Shown here: positions 20,660 to 29,997 of the stretch, one piece after another
How the letters are laid out: each line of letters begins with the position of its first letter
Numbering within the stretch: position 1 is the first letter of the stretch
Assembly: GCF_031450785.1 (NCBI RefSeq)
Contig: NZ_JARTWB010000002.1
Location: 2,356,001 to 2,420,000 of the forward strand
DNA: 64,000 bases
Direction: 5' to 3'
From: Caballeronia sp. LZ062
GTDB lineage: Bacteria > Pseudomonadota > Gammaproteobacteria > Burkholderiales > Burkholderiaceae
Notes under the pieces: generated by a model
What the model was told of the DNA's origin: nothing
Databases searched by the model: none
What the model saw: the letters and a program-made list of their open reading frames with translations, nothing else
Program-made: the position numbers and the translations under genes

Positions 20660-22930
20660 TTAATGGGTGTGCGAGTGCTGCACGCGCGATTCGCGGTTGA
20701 GCGCGGCCACGTCGACGATCAGCGCGACGCTGCCGTCGCCGAGAATCGTCGCCGCCGAAATGCCGTGCACTTTGCGGTAATTGGTTTCGAGGTTCTTCAC
20801 GACCACTTGCTGCTGGCCGACGAGTTCGTCGATCAGCATGGCCATGCGGCGGCCTTCCGTTTGCAGGATCGTGACGATGCCCTGCGTCGGCTCCGTGCGC
20901 GCACCTTCGACTGAAAACACCTGGTGCAGCGCGATGAGCGGCAGATATTCGCCGCGCACGCGCACCACGCGCTCGCCGTTGGCGACCGTGTAGATATCCT
21001 CGGCGACCGGTTGCAGCGACTCCATCACGAAGTTGAGCGGCAAAATGAAGATTTCGTTGCCGACCTTCACCGACATGCCGTCGAGAATGGCGAGCGTGAG
21101 CGGCAGCACGATCTTCGTGGTCGTGCCCGCGCCCTGGCGCGACATGATCTCGACGTGGCCGCCCATCGACTGGATGTTGCGCTTCACCACGTCCATGCCG
21201 ACGCCGCGGCCGGAAATGTCCGTCACCTGTTCGGCGGTCGAGAAGCCCGGCATGAAGATGAGTTGCCAGACTTCCTCGTCGGTCATCGATTCCGAAACCT
21301 GCATGCCCTGCTTCTGCGCCTTCGCGAGAATCTTGTCGCGGCGCAGTCCGGCGCCGTCGTCGCTCACTTCGATCACGATGTTGCCGCCGTGATGCGCCGC
21401 CGACAGCACGAGCTGGCCGGTCGCGGGCTTGCCCGCCGCGCGGCGCGCTTCCACGGTCTCGATGCCGTGATCGAGCGAGTTGCGCACGAGGTGCGTGAGC
21501 GGATCGATGATGCGCTCGATCAGGCTCTTGTCCAGTTCGGTCGCCTGACCGAACGTGACGAGTTCCACGTCCTTGCCGAGCTTGCCCGCGATATCGCGGA
21601 CGAGTCGCGGGAAGCGGCTGAATACGTAATCCATCGGCATCATGCGGATGGACATGACGGCCTCTTGCAGGTCGCGCGCGTTGCGCTCGAGCTGCGCCAT
21701 GCCGTTGAAAAGACGGTCGTGCAATGCAGGATCGAACGTGCTCGTGGTTTCGGCGAGCATCGCCTGCGTGATGACCAGTTCGCCGACCAGGTTGATGAGC
21801 TGATCGACCTTCTCCACGCCGACGCGAATGGAGCTGCCTTCCGCCGATGCTGCTGCGGCCGGGCGCGCTTTCTTCTCGGCGTCGCCCGTGGCGGCCTTCG
21901 CTTGCGTGTCGCGTGACGGGATGGCGGCAGCAGCTTGCGTTTCCGCATTCGCCGCCGCCTTCGCCGCTTCTTCTTTGTGCTGCGCCGCGGATGCGGGCGC
22001 TTCCTGCGCCTGCGATACGGGCGGCTCTGCCTGTAGCGTGTGTTGCTTGACCTGCGCCGGCTCGGGCGCTGCCGACGGCGCAATGTGATGCGCGTCGCCG
22101 CGGCCGATCGTGATTTGCGATTCGTCGATCACGAAGCAGCACACGGCCACGATGTCGTCGGATGAGACGTCCGAATCGAGCCAGAGCACGAGTTCGGCGT
22201 CGGTCTTTTTCTCTCCGACGATACTGCCCAGGTTCCCCAGCTCCTCGGTCAAGGTCGCCAGGTCCTTCTCGCCCACCCCCCGTAGCGTAATTTTCAGGTG
22301 GGGTCCTGCTTCCGCCGCCGGCGTGCCGGCCGCGGTTCCCGCATTCGTTGCATTCGTTGCGCCGTCGGTGACTTCGAAGGCGCCGTCCCAGTTGCCGTCG
22401 TCCTCGATGGCTTCGGCGGCTTGCGCGATCACGTGCGCGGGCGGCGCGTTCGGGCCTTCGTAGGCCGGCGTCACGTCCACTTCGCCGACGACCGGCAGCG
22501 TGACCGGCTCCTCGACGACAGGCGCGCTCGCCGGCGCGGCGTCTTCGTTCTTCAGGCGTTCGAGCTTCGCGCAGATCGCGGCGGCGGCGGCCGCATCCGG
22601 CTCGGCGCTCGCGCGATACGCGGCGAGCTGGTCCGAGAGCACGTCCTTCGTCGCGAGGAACGTGTCGATCATGTCGCGGCGAAGCACAAGCTCGTTGTTG
22701 CGCGCGCGATCCAGCAGCGATTCGAGAATGTGCGTCGTCTCGGTGAGCGCGGTGAAACCGAACGTCGCGGCGCCGCCCTTGATCGAATGCGCGGCGCGGA
22801 AGATGGCCGCGAGATCTTCGGGGTCCGGATTCGCGATATCCAGGACGAGCAGCAGTTGCTCCATCTGCGCGAGCAGTTCATCCGCTTCGTCGAAGAAGGT
22901 TTGATAGAACTGGGTAATGTCGAGTGTCAT
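20660..22930 (-). CDS. cheA: chemotaxis histidine kinase CheA
   Basis: 756 residues. Domains in order: Hpt with phospho-acceptor H48 in AAHSIKGGAATFG; a CheY-binding/linker region rich in Ala and Glu (about 130-380); dimerisation domain (VDQLINLVGELVITQAML); HATPase with the N box LVRNSLDHGIE and the GRGVGMDVV loop; and a C-terminal CheW-like domain ending near residue 750. It autophosphorylates in response to receptors and passes phosphate to CheY and CheB. The tail HSHTH is unusual but short. All motifs look functional. Confidence 0.96.
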   Translation of the reverse strand: MTLDITQFYQTFFDEADELLAQMEQLLLVLDIANPDPEDLAAIFRAAHSIKGGAATFGFTALTETTHILESLLDRARNNELVLRRDMIDTFLATKDVLSDQLAAYRASAEPDAAAAAAICAKLERLKNEDAAPASAPVVEEPVTLPVVGEVDVTPAYEGPNAPPAHVIAQAAEAIEDDGNWDGAFEVTDGATNATNAGTAAGTPAAEAGPHLKITLRGVGEKDLATLTEELGNLGSIVGEKKTDAELVLWLDSDVSSDDIVAVCCFVIDESQITIGRGDAHHIAPSAAPEPAQVKQHTLQAEPPVSQAQEAPASAAQHKEEAAKAAANAETQAAAAIPSRDTQAKAATGDAEKKARPAAAASAEGSSIRVGVEKVDQLINLVGELVITQAMLAETTSTFDPALHDRLFNGMAQLERNARDLQEAVMSIRMMPMDYVFSRFPRLVRDIAGKLGKDVELVTFGQATELDKSLIERIIDPLTHLVRNSLDHGIETVEARRAAGKPATGQLVLSAAHHGGNIVIEVSDDGAGLRRDKILAKAQKQGMQVSESMTDEEVWQLIFMPGFSTAEQVTDISGRGVGMDVVKRNIQSMGGHVEIMSRQGAGTTTKIVLPLTLAILDGMSVKVGNEIFILPLNFVMESLQPVAEDIYTVANGERVVRVRGEYLPLIALHQVFSVEGARTEPTQGIVTILQTEGRRMAMLIDELVGQQQVVVKNLETNYRKVHGISAATILGDGSVALIVDVAALNRESRVQHSHTH

Positions 22931-22985
22931 GCTTGATTCACCGTCGGCGCGTGCGCGCGAGTTATCTTGGCTTTGGCTGTTCGCT

Positions 22986-23363
22986 TCAGTGCTGCGTATC
23001 TTCGGAGAGCGCGGCGACCACTTCGGTCAGCAGGTCCGGATCGAGCGGTTTCTCGATCCAGCCCGTCGCGCCCGCTGCGCGCGCCGCTTCCTTGAACGGC
23101 TCGCCGTCTTCCGTGGTCAGCACGAGAATCGGCGTCGCGCGGTAGGCGTGGTTCGCGCGCAGCTCCGCGATCAGGTCGAGGCCGCTCTTTTGCGGCATGT
23201 GCTGATCCGTGAGCACGAGATCGAAACGCTCCGCGAGCGCCCATTCGAGCCCTTCGTTGCCGTCGGACGCCACCGTCACCTCGTAGCCCGCCGTCGTCAG
23301 CGTGGCGGAGAGGATCTGCCGCATGGCTGCGGAATCGTCGATTGCCAGAATGTTCTTGATCAT
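22986..23363 (-). CDS. CheY-like response regulator (second single-domain regulator)
   Basis: 125 residues, single receiver domain with D10 and D11 pocket, phospho-acceptor D53 in LVLTDQHMPQKSG, Thr in LTTEDG and Lys in WIEKPLD. It is distinct from the cheZ-linked CheY. It sits between motB and cheA, the position of a second CheY-like regulator in other Burkholderia che operons. It could act as a phosphate sink or on a different target; sequence alone does not tell. Confidence 0.92.
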   Translation of the reverse strand: MIKNILAIDDSAAMRQILSATLTTAGYEVTVASDGNEGLEWALAERFDLVLTDQHMPQKSGLDLIAELRANHAYRATPILVLTTEDGEPFKEAARAAGATGWIEKPLDPDLLTEVVAALSEDTQH

Positions 23364-23463
23364 GTGTCGCCTTTGGGTCTGCGCGTCGCTGCCTCTTGTC
23401 CGGATGACGGCGCAAACGTGTGGAGTCTTGAGCGTTTTTTATGCGGATTTGCGCGGCACTTGC

Positions 23464-24453
23464 TTATTGCTTCGACGCGCCGGGCACGATCCGGCCCAAA
23501 AGCGGCTTCGCACCGGGCGAGAAGTCGTCCGTCGCGTTGTCGAGCGTGGCGGCCGAGCCGCCGTCGTCGCGCAGCATCGACGCTTCCGCGCGGTGATTCA
23601 GCACGATGATGCTGATGCGCCGGTTCTCGGGATCGAGCGGGTTTTGCTTGTTCAGGTTTTGCGTGGACGCGAGGCCGAGCACGCGCAGCACTTTGGCTTC
23701 GTCCATGCCGCCCGCGACCAGTTCGCGCCGCGACGCGTTCGCGCGGTCCGCGGACAGTTCCCAGTTGCTGTAGCCCTTCTCGCCGCCCGCGTACTTCACG
23801 GCGTCGGTATGGCCCTGCACCACGATGCGGTTCGGCACGTCGTTCAGCGTCCGGCCGATTTCGCGCAGGATGTCGCGCATGTATGGCTGCACGCTATTGC
23901 TGGACAGCGCGAACATCGGGCGCTTCTGCGTATCCACGATCTCGATGCGCAGGCCCTGCTGTGTCGATTCGATGCGAATCTGCTGCTTGAATTGATGCAG
24001 CGTCGGATTGGCTTCGAGCGCGGCCATCAGCTTCACCTGAAGGTCGTGAAGACGCGCCTGTTCGCGCCGCTCAAGCTCGCCCTGCGCGGCTTTCAGCAGT
24101 TCCTCGTCGGCTTTCGCGGTCGGGCTCTGCGCGAATTGCGTCGTGCCGTCGGAACCGCGCGCCGTGCCCGGATCGTTGCTCGAAATGTCGCGCCCGCCGC
24201 CGGTGATGATGCTGTTGTCCATGCCGACGCTCTTGCCGCCGACCATCGCCGCCTTGAGCGGCATGTTGAAGTATTCCGCGATGCCGCGCCGCTGCACGGG
24301 CGAAGTCGACGAGAGCAGCCACATCAGCAGGAAGAACGCCATCATCGCGGTCATGAAGTCCGCGTACGCCAGCTTCCATGCGCCGCCGTGGTGGCCCTTG
24401 CGGCCCGCCACGATGCGCTTGATGAAGATGGGACGGTCTTTTTCGCTGCTCAT
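23464..24453 (-). CDS. motB: flagellar stator protein MotB
   Basis: 329 residues. N-terminal transmembrane helix with the essential proton-binding aspartate (D32 in AYADFMTAMMAFFLLMW), a plug/linker region, and a C-terminal OmpA-like peptidoglycan-binding domain (about 180-300, with VVQGHTDAVKYAG and NWELSADRANASRREL). With MotA it forms the proton-driven stator. It starts 37 bases after motA. Confidence 0.96.
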   Translation of the reverse strand: MSSEKDRPIFIKRIVAGRKGHHGGAWKLAYADFMTAMMAFFLLMWLLSSTSPVQRRGIAEYFNMPLKAAMVGGKSVGMDNSIITGGGRDISSNDPGTARGSDGTTQFAQSPTAKADEELLKAAQGELERREQARLHDLQVKLMAALEANPTLHQFKQQIRIESTQQGLRIEIVDTQKRPMFALSSNSVQPYMRDILREIGRTLNDVPNRIVVQGHTDAVKYAGGEKGYSNWELSADRANASRRELVAGGMDEAKVLRVLGLASTQNLNKQNPLDPENRRISIIVLNHRAEASMLRDDGGSAATLDNATDDFSPGAKPLLGRIVPGASKQ

Positions 24454-24490
24454 CGCAGGGCTCCGGTCGGGGTCGCGAAAACGAGGCGCG

Positions 24491-25351
24491 TCACTTCGCC
24501 TTCACCCGGCGCACGTGCTCTTCGAGTTCGGAGAACGACGGGCGCTCCGTGGAGAACAGCACCTTGCGGCCGAACTCGACGGCAATTGCCGGCGCGTAGC
24601 CGTTCAGGCTCGCGAGAATCGTCACCTTGATGCACTGGAACATCTTCGTCTGCTCGGCGACGCGCTGCTCCGCGACGCTCGCGAGCGGTCCGATGAAGCC
24701 GTACGAAATCAGAATGCCGAGGAACGTGCCGACGAGCGCCTGCGCGATCATCTCGCCCAGAATGGCGGGCGGCTGGTCGGCAGAGGCCATCGTGTGCACG
24801 ACGCCCATCACCGCCGCGACGATGCCGAACGCGGGCATGGCGTCGCCGACCTTTTGCAGCGCCAGCGCGGGCGCTTCGCCTTCGACGTGGTGCGTCTCGA
24901 TCTCTTCGTCCATGAGACTTTCGATTTCGAACGCATTCATGTTGCCGCCGACCATGAGCCGCAAATAGTCGGTCATGAACTCGACGATGTGATGGTCCGC
25001 GAGCAGCTTCGGGTACTGGCTGAAGATCGGGCTCTTGTGCGGATCTTCGATGTCGGATTCGAGCGTGAGCGTGCCTTCCTTGCGCGCCTTCGCGAGCAGC
25101 ACGTAGAGCAGGCCCATCAGCTCCATGTACACGTCCTTGTTGTACTTGGAGCCTTTGAAAAGCGTGGGAATGACGAGCAGCGTCGACTTGATCGTCTTGA
25201 CGCCGTTGCCGAGTATGAAGGCCCCGATGCCCGCGCCGGCGATCATCAAGATTTCGACCGGCTGTACGAGCGCGCCAAGATGGCCGCCTTCGAGCGCGTA
25301 ACCGCCGAAAACGGACAGCAATGTCACGAGCGTTCCAACGAAAATCAGCAC
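24491..25351 (-). CDS. motA: flagellar stator protein MotA
   Basis: 286 residues with four transmembrane helices and the large cytoplasmic loop after the second. That loop contains the charged region that contacts FliG. The conserved VVHTMASADQPP and VGTFLGILISYGFIGP segments lie in the second half. It is the partner of MotB. The region just upstream (25352-25542) should hold flhC in this operon type, but does not. Confidence 0.96.
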   Translation of the reverse strand: MLIFVGTLVTLLSVFGGYALEGGHLGALVQPVEILMIAGAGIGAFILGNGVKTIKSTLLVIPTLFKGSKYNKDVYMELMGLLYVLLAKARKEGTLTLESDIEDPHKSPIFSQYPKLLADHHIVEFMTDYLRLMVGGNMNAFEIESLMDEEIETHHVEGEAPALALQKVGDAMPAFGIVAAVMGVVHTMASADQPPAILGEMIAQALVGTFLGILISYGFIGPLASVAEQRVAEQTKMFQCIKVTILASLNGYAPAIAVEFGRKVLFSTERPSFSELEEHVRRVKAK

Positions 25352-25542
25352 TGTCGGGTCCTCAGGGTTCGAATGCGGAAATGACCGGCGTCGATGCGCG
25401 GTTATGTCTGTTTACGGCACCCGGCTGGAAAACTTTGGCGGGGGCTTTGGGACGTGGGGCGACGTGCGGCTCGCAGCGAATCTGGCTTGTTTGTCGCGAG
25501 AGCGAGCCGTTTTGCGTCTTTGCTCGGGCGGGGGCGGCGCCC
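25352..25542 (-). other. flhD-motA gap lacking flhC
   Basis: 191 bases. All three minus-strand frames were read: none contains the Cys-rich zinc motif or the conserved QPPSRA tail of FlhC, and no partial match was found. FlhC is about 180-190 residues, so it cannot fit. No obvious sigma-28 promoter for motA was recognised here. Confidence 0.75.
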
Positions 25543-25854
25543 TCAGCCGATCTGTTCGACGGGCGCGTCGGCGAGCAGCATCGCCGCGAGCGCCGGGCTC
25601 TTGTCCTTGTCGGAGAGCGAAGCGAGGATCGTGTGGTCGTCGAAACGAAAGCGGCACAGCACATGGCTCGACGCCGCGACCTTCACCGCCTGCGCGAGTG
25701 TCAGCGACGACACGAGAGCGGCCACTTGCTCGGACAAACCGAGCCGATGCATCGCCGTAACGCGGTCTTCCTGAAGCAGCCGCTGCGCGAGCAGCACGTA
25801 CGACAGATTCACCTCGCGAATTTCCGCGAGCGTGCTCATGGTAGTGGCCGTCAT
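25543..25854 (-). CDS. flhD: flagellar master regulator subunit FlhD
   Basis: 103 residues matching FlhD throughout (REVNLSYVLLAQRLL, LTLAQAVKVAASS, CRFRFDDHTIL). FlhD forms a heteromeric complex with FlhC to activate class II flagellar promoters; FlhC supplies most DNA contacts and the zinc site. Full length compared with Burkholderia FlhD (about 105 residues). The ATG at 25854 (MTATTMSTL) or the internal ATG at residue 6 may start it. The 191 bases before motA hold no flhC in any minus-strand frame. It is preceded by a 618-base leader. Confidence 0.92.
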   Translation of the reverse strand: MTATTMSTLAEIREVNLSYVLLAQRLLQEDRVTAMHRLGLSEQVAALVSSLTLAQAVKVAASSHVLCRFRFDDHTILASLSDKDKSPALAAMLLADAPVEQIG

Positions 25855-26472
25855 CTTTCCCCCGAGTCGTTGCGTGGCTGGTCAGGCCTGGCGGGAAACG
25901 TTTGCCCGAATACGCCTGCTGGCGACACTTCCGGCCCCGCTCGTGATGTCGGGCGATTCTCCCGCAATGCGCCGGGCGCGACTATCGGACAGACCTGCCG
26001 ACGCGACGACGGCGTTTCGCCCGAATTTCTGTAGGAAGAATTCGTACATGCGAGGCCGTGGCCCCTGCGCGGCGACAAACGCTGTTATCGGCAGCGGCAT
26101 CCCGGACTTTAGCCAGCGCCGGGCACGCGGCCTGCTATGGGGTGCCTCGCCGCTCGCATTACCTGCCGGAATGGTCCCCTTCGACCGCTTGGCTGCAATT
26201 TCTGACTTCGTAACAGCCGGTGTTTCGCGCTGTAACAAGGTTAAGCGATTGAAAAATGACGTGAAATGCCGCTCTCGATCCCGATAATGAACGTAAGGGA
26301 TAACCCGGTCGAGAGCCGGATCGATCTTTGGGCGGCGTCAGCGACACACCGCAGCCCGCCCGACTGGCAGCGCGCCATGCTCGACCCGAGCCTGCGCTGC
26401 CCACACAACAGCTTGCATGACCCGCAACCGGCGCCGACCGCGCCGCGACGGGCCACTCAGGAGAGTCACGTT
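25855..26472. other. long divergent intergenic region flhD / GT4 gene
   Basis: 618 bases between divergent flhD and the GT4 gene. Open frames of 118 and 151 residues cross it on opposite strands but lack ribosome sites and family-like sequence. The part nearest 26215-26300 is clearly more A/T-rich than its surroundings and is the likely promoter area. A TTGTTA hexamer on the minus strand, followed 17 bases later by TGTTAC, is only a weak promoter candidate. A long leader is typical of flhD, which usually integrates many regulators. Confidence 0.55.
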
Positions 26473-27537
26473 ATGCGAATCGCACAAATTGCACCGTTGC
26501 ACGAAGCAGTTCCCCCGAAGTTTTACGGCGGCACTGAGCGCGTGGTGTCCTACCTCACGGACGCGCTCGTCGACCTCGGCCACGATGTAACCTTGTTCGC
26601 AAGCGGCGATTCGCAAACCCGCGCGACGCTCGATGCGGCCTGGCCGCGCGCCCTGCGACTCGATCCCACGATCCGCGATCCGCTCGCGCCGCACATGCTG
26701 CTGCTCGAAACGGTCCGCCGCCGCGCGCACGAGTTCGACGTGCTGCACTTTCACCTCGACTACATGCCGTTCCCGCTGTTCACGCAACTGGACACGCCGT
26801 TCGTGACGACGCTGCACGGCCGTCTGGACTTGCCGGAATTGCAGCCGATCTTCAACACGTTCACGAAGGCGAACGTCGTTTCGATCTCGGACAATCAGCG
26901 CGGGCCGCTGCCCCAGGCCAATTGGCTCAACACGGTTTATCACGGGCTGCCGGACGATTTGCTGACGCCGCAGCCGCACAAAAAGCCCGAATATCTCGCG
27001 TTTCTTGGCCGCATTTGCCCGGAAAAGCGCGCGGATCTCGCCATCAAGATCGCGGCGCAAAGCGGTCTGCCGCTGAAGATCGCGGCGAAGGTGGACAAGG
27101 TCGACCAGGATTATTTCAAGTCGACTATCGAGCCGCTGCTGTCGCAGGCGCACGTGGAGTTCATCGGTGAGATCAACGAGGCGCAGAAGCCTGAGTTCCT
27201 ATCGGGCGCGAAGGCGCTGCTCTTCCCGATCGACTGGAACGAGCCGTTCGGCCTCGTGATGATCGAAGCAATGGCGTGCGGCACGCCGGTGATCGCGTTC
27301 AACCGCGGTTCGGTGCCCGAAGTCATCGATCACGGCGTGACCGGCTTCATCTGCGAAGACGTGCCGGGCGCGGTCGGCGCGCTGCATCGCATCGACGAGC
27401 TGTCGCGCACCGAGATTCGTGCGCAGTTCGAGCGCCGCTTCAGCGCAAAGACGATGGCGCAGAACTACGTGGATACGTACACGGCCATGCTTCAGGCCGC
27501 TAAGCGCCCGGTGCTGCGTCAGGTCGCCGTTGGCTGA
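26473..27537 (+). CDS. family 4 glycosyltransferase
   Basis: 354 residues with a GT-B fold. The N-terminal acceptor domain begins MRIAQIAPLHEAVPPKFYGG with the GGTERVV loop. The C-terminal nucleotide-sugar domain carries LGRICPEKR and the EX7E-type motif in EPFGLVMIEAMACGTPVI. The ATG at 26473 is preferred because AGGAGAG (26459-26465) lies just upstream and because the family N-terminus starts there. Donor and acceptor sugars are unknown. It stands alone between flhD and aqpZ with its own terminator, so a link to motility is only positional. Confidence 0.85.
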   Translation: MRIAQIAPLHEAVPPKFYGGTERVVSYLTDALVDLGHDVTLFASGDSQTRATLDAAWPRALRLDPTIRDPLAPHMLLLETVRRRAHEFDVLHFHLDYMPFPLFTQLDTPFVTTLHGRLDLPELQPIFNTFTKANVVSISDNQRGPLPQANWLNTVYHGLPDDLLTPQPHKKPEYLAFLGRICPEKRADLAIKIAAQSGLPLKIAAKVDKVDQDYFKSTIEPLLSQAHVEFIGEINEAQKPEFLSGAKALLFPIDWNEPFGLVMIEAMACGTPVIAFNRGSVPEVIDHGVTGFICEDVPGAVGALHRIDELSRTEIRAQFERRFSAKTMAQNYVDTYTAMLQAAKRPVLRQVAVG

Positions 27538-27560
27538 CTCTGCGCGCCTTGTCGCTTCGA

Positions 27561-27588
27561 ATGCCGCCCGAGGGGCGGCATTTTTTTC
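27561..27588 (+). terminator. intrinsic terminator after GT4 gene
   Basis: ATGCCGCCC (27561-27569) pairs with GGGCGGCAT (27573-27581), short loop, followed by a run of seven T. Strong terminator. Confidence 0.9.
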
Positions 27589-27676
27589 GCCTTGTTCTTT
27601 GCGCCGTGTGCTTTTGAACAAGGAGAAATCCGAAGATCGCTGCTTTCGGCATGCAATGCCCGTGAATCGACTAATT

Positions 27677-27709
27677 TTGACAGTTTGGAAAAACAGCCGC
27701 CCTTAAACT
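27677..27709 (+). promoter_or_regulatory. possible aqpZ promoter
   Basis: A perfect TTGACA (27677-27682) is followed by TTAAAC/TAAACT at 27703-27709. The spacing of 20-21 bases is longer than ideal, so this is tentative. It lies about 75 bases before the aqpZ start. Confidence 0.3.
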
Positions 27710-27779
27710 GCGCTCGGCAAGGGCAATCGGCTTTCTTGCGTCAAATCAAAGGTCTCTCACATTTCACGAAGGCAGAATC

Positions 27780-28508
27780 ATGCATTTGTCGAAGCGTCTC
27801 GGCGCTGAAATTTTCGGTACTTTCTGGCTCGTGCTGGGCGGATGCGGAAGCGCCGTGCTGGCCGCAGGCTTCCCTCACACGGGCATCGGCTTCGTGGGCG
27901 TATCGCTCGCGTTCGGCCTCACCGTGCTCACCATGGCTTACGCGATCGGCCACGTGTCCGGCTGCCATCTGAACCCGGCGGTGAGCATCGGGCTGGCAGT
28001 CGCGGGGCGCTTTCCCGTGCGCGACCTCGGGCCGTACATCGTGGCTCAGGTGGTGGGCGCAACGCTCGGCGCATTCGCGCTCAAGCTGATCGCCACTGGC
28101 ATGCCTGGCTTCGATCTGATCGCGAGCGGTTTCGCGGCGAACGGCTTCGGCGATCATTCGCCGGGGCACTACACGATGTTCGCGGCGCTCGTCTGCGAAT
28201 TCCTGATGACGTTCTTCTTCCTCTTCGTGATTCTCGGCGCAACCGACGACCGCGCGCCGAAGGGCTTCGCGCCGATCGCCATCGGCCTGTGCCTGACGCT
28301 CATCCATCTGATTTCGATTCCCGTCACGAACACGTCCGTGAACCCGGCGCGCTCCACCGGTCCGGCGTTCTTCGTCGGCGGCTGGGCGCTGGATCAGCTG
28401 TGGCTGTTCTGGATCGCGCCGATTGCGGGCGCTATCGTCGCGGGCATGTTGTATCCGCTGCTGGCATCGGATTCCGAAGCACGCAAGATGGCGGCCGTCG
28501 CGCAGTAA
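27780..28508 (+). CDS. aqpZ: aquaporin Z
   Basis: 242 residues, six transmembrane helices and two half-helices with the pore motifs NPA (residues 65-67, HLNPAVSIG) and NPAR ([10 protein letters not shown], around 188). Residues at the selectivity filter (F in helix 2 area, H in helix 5, R after the second NPA) are consistent with a water-selective channel; this is inferred from the AqpZ-like sequence. The C-terminus is extended by about 10 residues. Single-gene unit bounded by two strong terminators. Confidence 0.94.
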   Translation: MHLSKRLGAEIFGTFWLVLGGCGSAVLAAGFPHTGIGFVGVSLAFGLTVLTMAYAIGHVSGCHLNPAVSIGLAVAGRFPVRDLGPYIVAQVVGATLGAFALKLIATGMPGFDLIASGFAANGFGDHSPGHYTMFAALVCEFLMTFFFLFVILGATDDRAPKGFAPIAIGLCLTLIHLISIPVTNTSVNPARSTGPAFFVGGWALDQLWLFWIAPIAGAIVAGMLYPLLASDSEARKMAAVAQ

Positions 28509-28527
28509 GTCGCTGGGTCGGTCATGT

Positions 28528-28558
28528 AAAACGGGCGCTTCGGCGCCCGTTTTCTTTT
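28528..28558 (+). terminator. intrinsic terminator after aqpZ
   Basis: AAAACGGGCGC (28528-28538) pairs perfectly with GCGCCCGTTTT (28543-28553) around a TTCG tetraloop, followed by CTTTT. Very strong. Confidence 0.93.
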
Positions 28559-28808
28559 GCACTCGACGCGCGCGGATTGCAAGCGCGCGACAGTTGTAAT
28601 GGCGAATTACGCAGCATGCTTATTATTTCTCCCGCGAGCGTGCGCTCCAGAGCGAAAAGCCTCGCCGGACAAGGCCTTTGCGTATGGTACCGGCGTGGAA
28701 AACGGCTTACGCGCCCCTTGCACACGGTAACAAGTCGTCGAAGCGTGTAAGACAGCCGGCGCTTACATTGGACTCATGCGACACACGTCGCCTTCCAGGA
28801 GAAACACC

Positions 28809-29093
28809 ATGAAGCGCATCGTCACTCAATTGCTCGTCGCGACCGGCCTTGTCATCGGTGCTGTCGGCGCGGCAGAGGCCCATACCGACCTTCACGTGGG
28901 CGTTTCGCTCGGCGCGCCGGCCTATGCTGCTCCCGCGCCCGTGTACGTGCGGCCCGCCGCGCCGGCGTATCGCGCGCCGTACTGGCGCCATGAGGAACCG
29001 CGCTGGCATCGCGACTACGGTCACGACAACGGGCGCTGGAATCGCGCGGGCTGGGACCATGGTCACTCGAACGACTGGGGCCGCCGCGGATAA
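28809..29093 (+). CDS. small exported Tyr/Pro/Arg/His-rich protein
   Basis: 94 residues. A signal peptide of about 28 residues (MKRIVTQLLVATGLVIGAVG, cleavage near AEAH) precedes a mature part made of Pro/Ala/Tyr/Val repeats and then an aromatic/basic tail (HRDYGHDNGRWNRAGWDHGH). An AGGAGA ribosome site lies about 7 bases before the ATG at 28809, which decides the start over an in-frame ATG at 28776. Such small PXY/WRH-rich periplasmic proteins are common in Burkholderia; function unknown, possibly metal binding by His residues. Confidence 0.75.
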   Translation: MKRIVTQLLVATGLVIGAVGAAEAHTDLHVGVSLGAPAYAAPAPVYVRPAAPAYRAPYWRHEEPRWHRDYGHDNGRWNRAGWDHGHSNDWGRRG

Positions 29094-29123
29094 CAGATCG
29101 CGCCGCGCGAGGCTGTGAGATAG

Positions 29124-29951
29124 TTAGCGCGGCGACGCAATGTCGTCGCGTAGATCGAACAGCTTGCGCAGCTGATGCGCGACGCCCGCCTCGAAGTTGT
29201 TCCCGATGCGCGGCACATTCGGCAGACGCGTGATCAGATCCGGATTCGCGTTGTTCATCATGAACGGATGGCCGGCCGTCTCCAGCAAGTCGATGTCGTT
29301 CATGTTGTCGCCGAACGCGACGCATTGAGCCGGATCGATATCCAGCCGCTCCAGCACGTAACGCAGCGCGCGGCCCTTCGACACGTCGGACGTCATGACT
29401 TCGAGGCAATCCGCCAGCGAATAAGTGACATACAACGCATCGCCGAATTCGCGCTCCAGGTTCGCGGCGACGTGCTTCAGGTCCGCCGGCTCGCCGATGT
29501 ACAGCACTTTCGCAATGTTCTCGCCGTCGTGCTCACGTAAGTCCATGACTTCGTACTTGAAACCGGAGTCCTGATGAAACACGAGCAGTTCGGGCGCGTG
29601 ACGGTCGATGAGCCACGCGTCGTCGGCGAAAAGGTTCACGATCACGCGGCCATGCGCGCCCGCGACGTCCGGCTGCACGAGGCGTCGCACGGCCGCTGGC
29701 GCGAGATCGCGCGAATAGATGCGCTCGTCGCCGGGCGCATGCACGCGCGCGCCGTTGGACGTGATCAGGTAAGCGTCGATGCCCAGCAGATCGCGGATGC
29801 CCGCAACATCGCGATAATGCCGCCCCGTCGCGATGATGACCGGCACGCCGCGCGAGGCCAGCGTGCGCAGCGTCTCTGCGGTGAACGAGTCCAACTGGTG
29901 ATCGCTGTTGAGAAGCGTACCGTCGAGATCAGTTGCGATGACCGAATACAT
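29124..29951 (-). CDS. Cof-type HAD-IIB phosphatase
   Basis: 275 residues. HAD motif I is DLDGTLL with nucleophile D8 and D10. Motif II Thr is in IIATGRH, motif III is the Lys in DVSKGRAL, and motif IV is GDNMNDIDLL. A cap of type C2B lies in the middle. This family dephosphorylates sugar phosphates and related metabolites; the substrate is not predictable. The ATG at 29951 (MYSVIATDLDG) is the only sensible start. The BadF-type kinase gene lies 46 bases upstream on the same strand, suggesting a shared transcript and a role in sugar metabolism. Confidence 0.88.
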   Translation of the reverse strand: MYSVIATDLDGTLLNSDHQLDSFTAETLRTLASRGVPVIIATGRHYRDVAGIRDLLGIDAYLITSNGARVHAPGDERIYSRDLAPAAVRRLVQPDVAGAHGRVIVNLFADDAWLIDRHAPELLVFHQDSGFKYEVMDLREHDGENIAKVLYIGEPADLKHVAANLEREFGDALYVTYSLADCLEVMTSDVSKGRALRYVLERLDIDPAQCVAFGDNMNDIDLLETAGHPFMMNNANPDLITRLPNVPRIGNNFEAGVAHQLRKLFDLRDDIASPR

Positions 29952-29997
29952 GGCTGCCCTATTTGAGCGGATGGAAACGCCCGCGAAGCTGGCTATT

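Noticed and set aside
17291..20914. A 1207-residue open frame on the plus strand
   Set aside because: Antisense to cheR, the receptor and cheW, which all carry clear motifs; the plus-strand protein has none.
25362..25664. A 100-residue minus-strand frame across the flhD-motA gap as a possible FlhC remnant
   Set aside because: Contains none of FlhC's motifs (zinc cysteines, QPPSRA) and overlaps flhD out of frame, so it is not a remnant.
25832..26287. Open frames of 118-151 residues in the flhD leader
   Set aside because: No ribosome sites, no signal or family-like sequence, and opposite strands overlap; treated as regulatory leader.
26249..26288. TTGAAA and GATAAT as a promoter for the GT4 gene
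   Set aside because: The spacing of 28 bases is far too long for a sigma-70 promoter.
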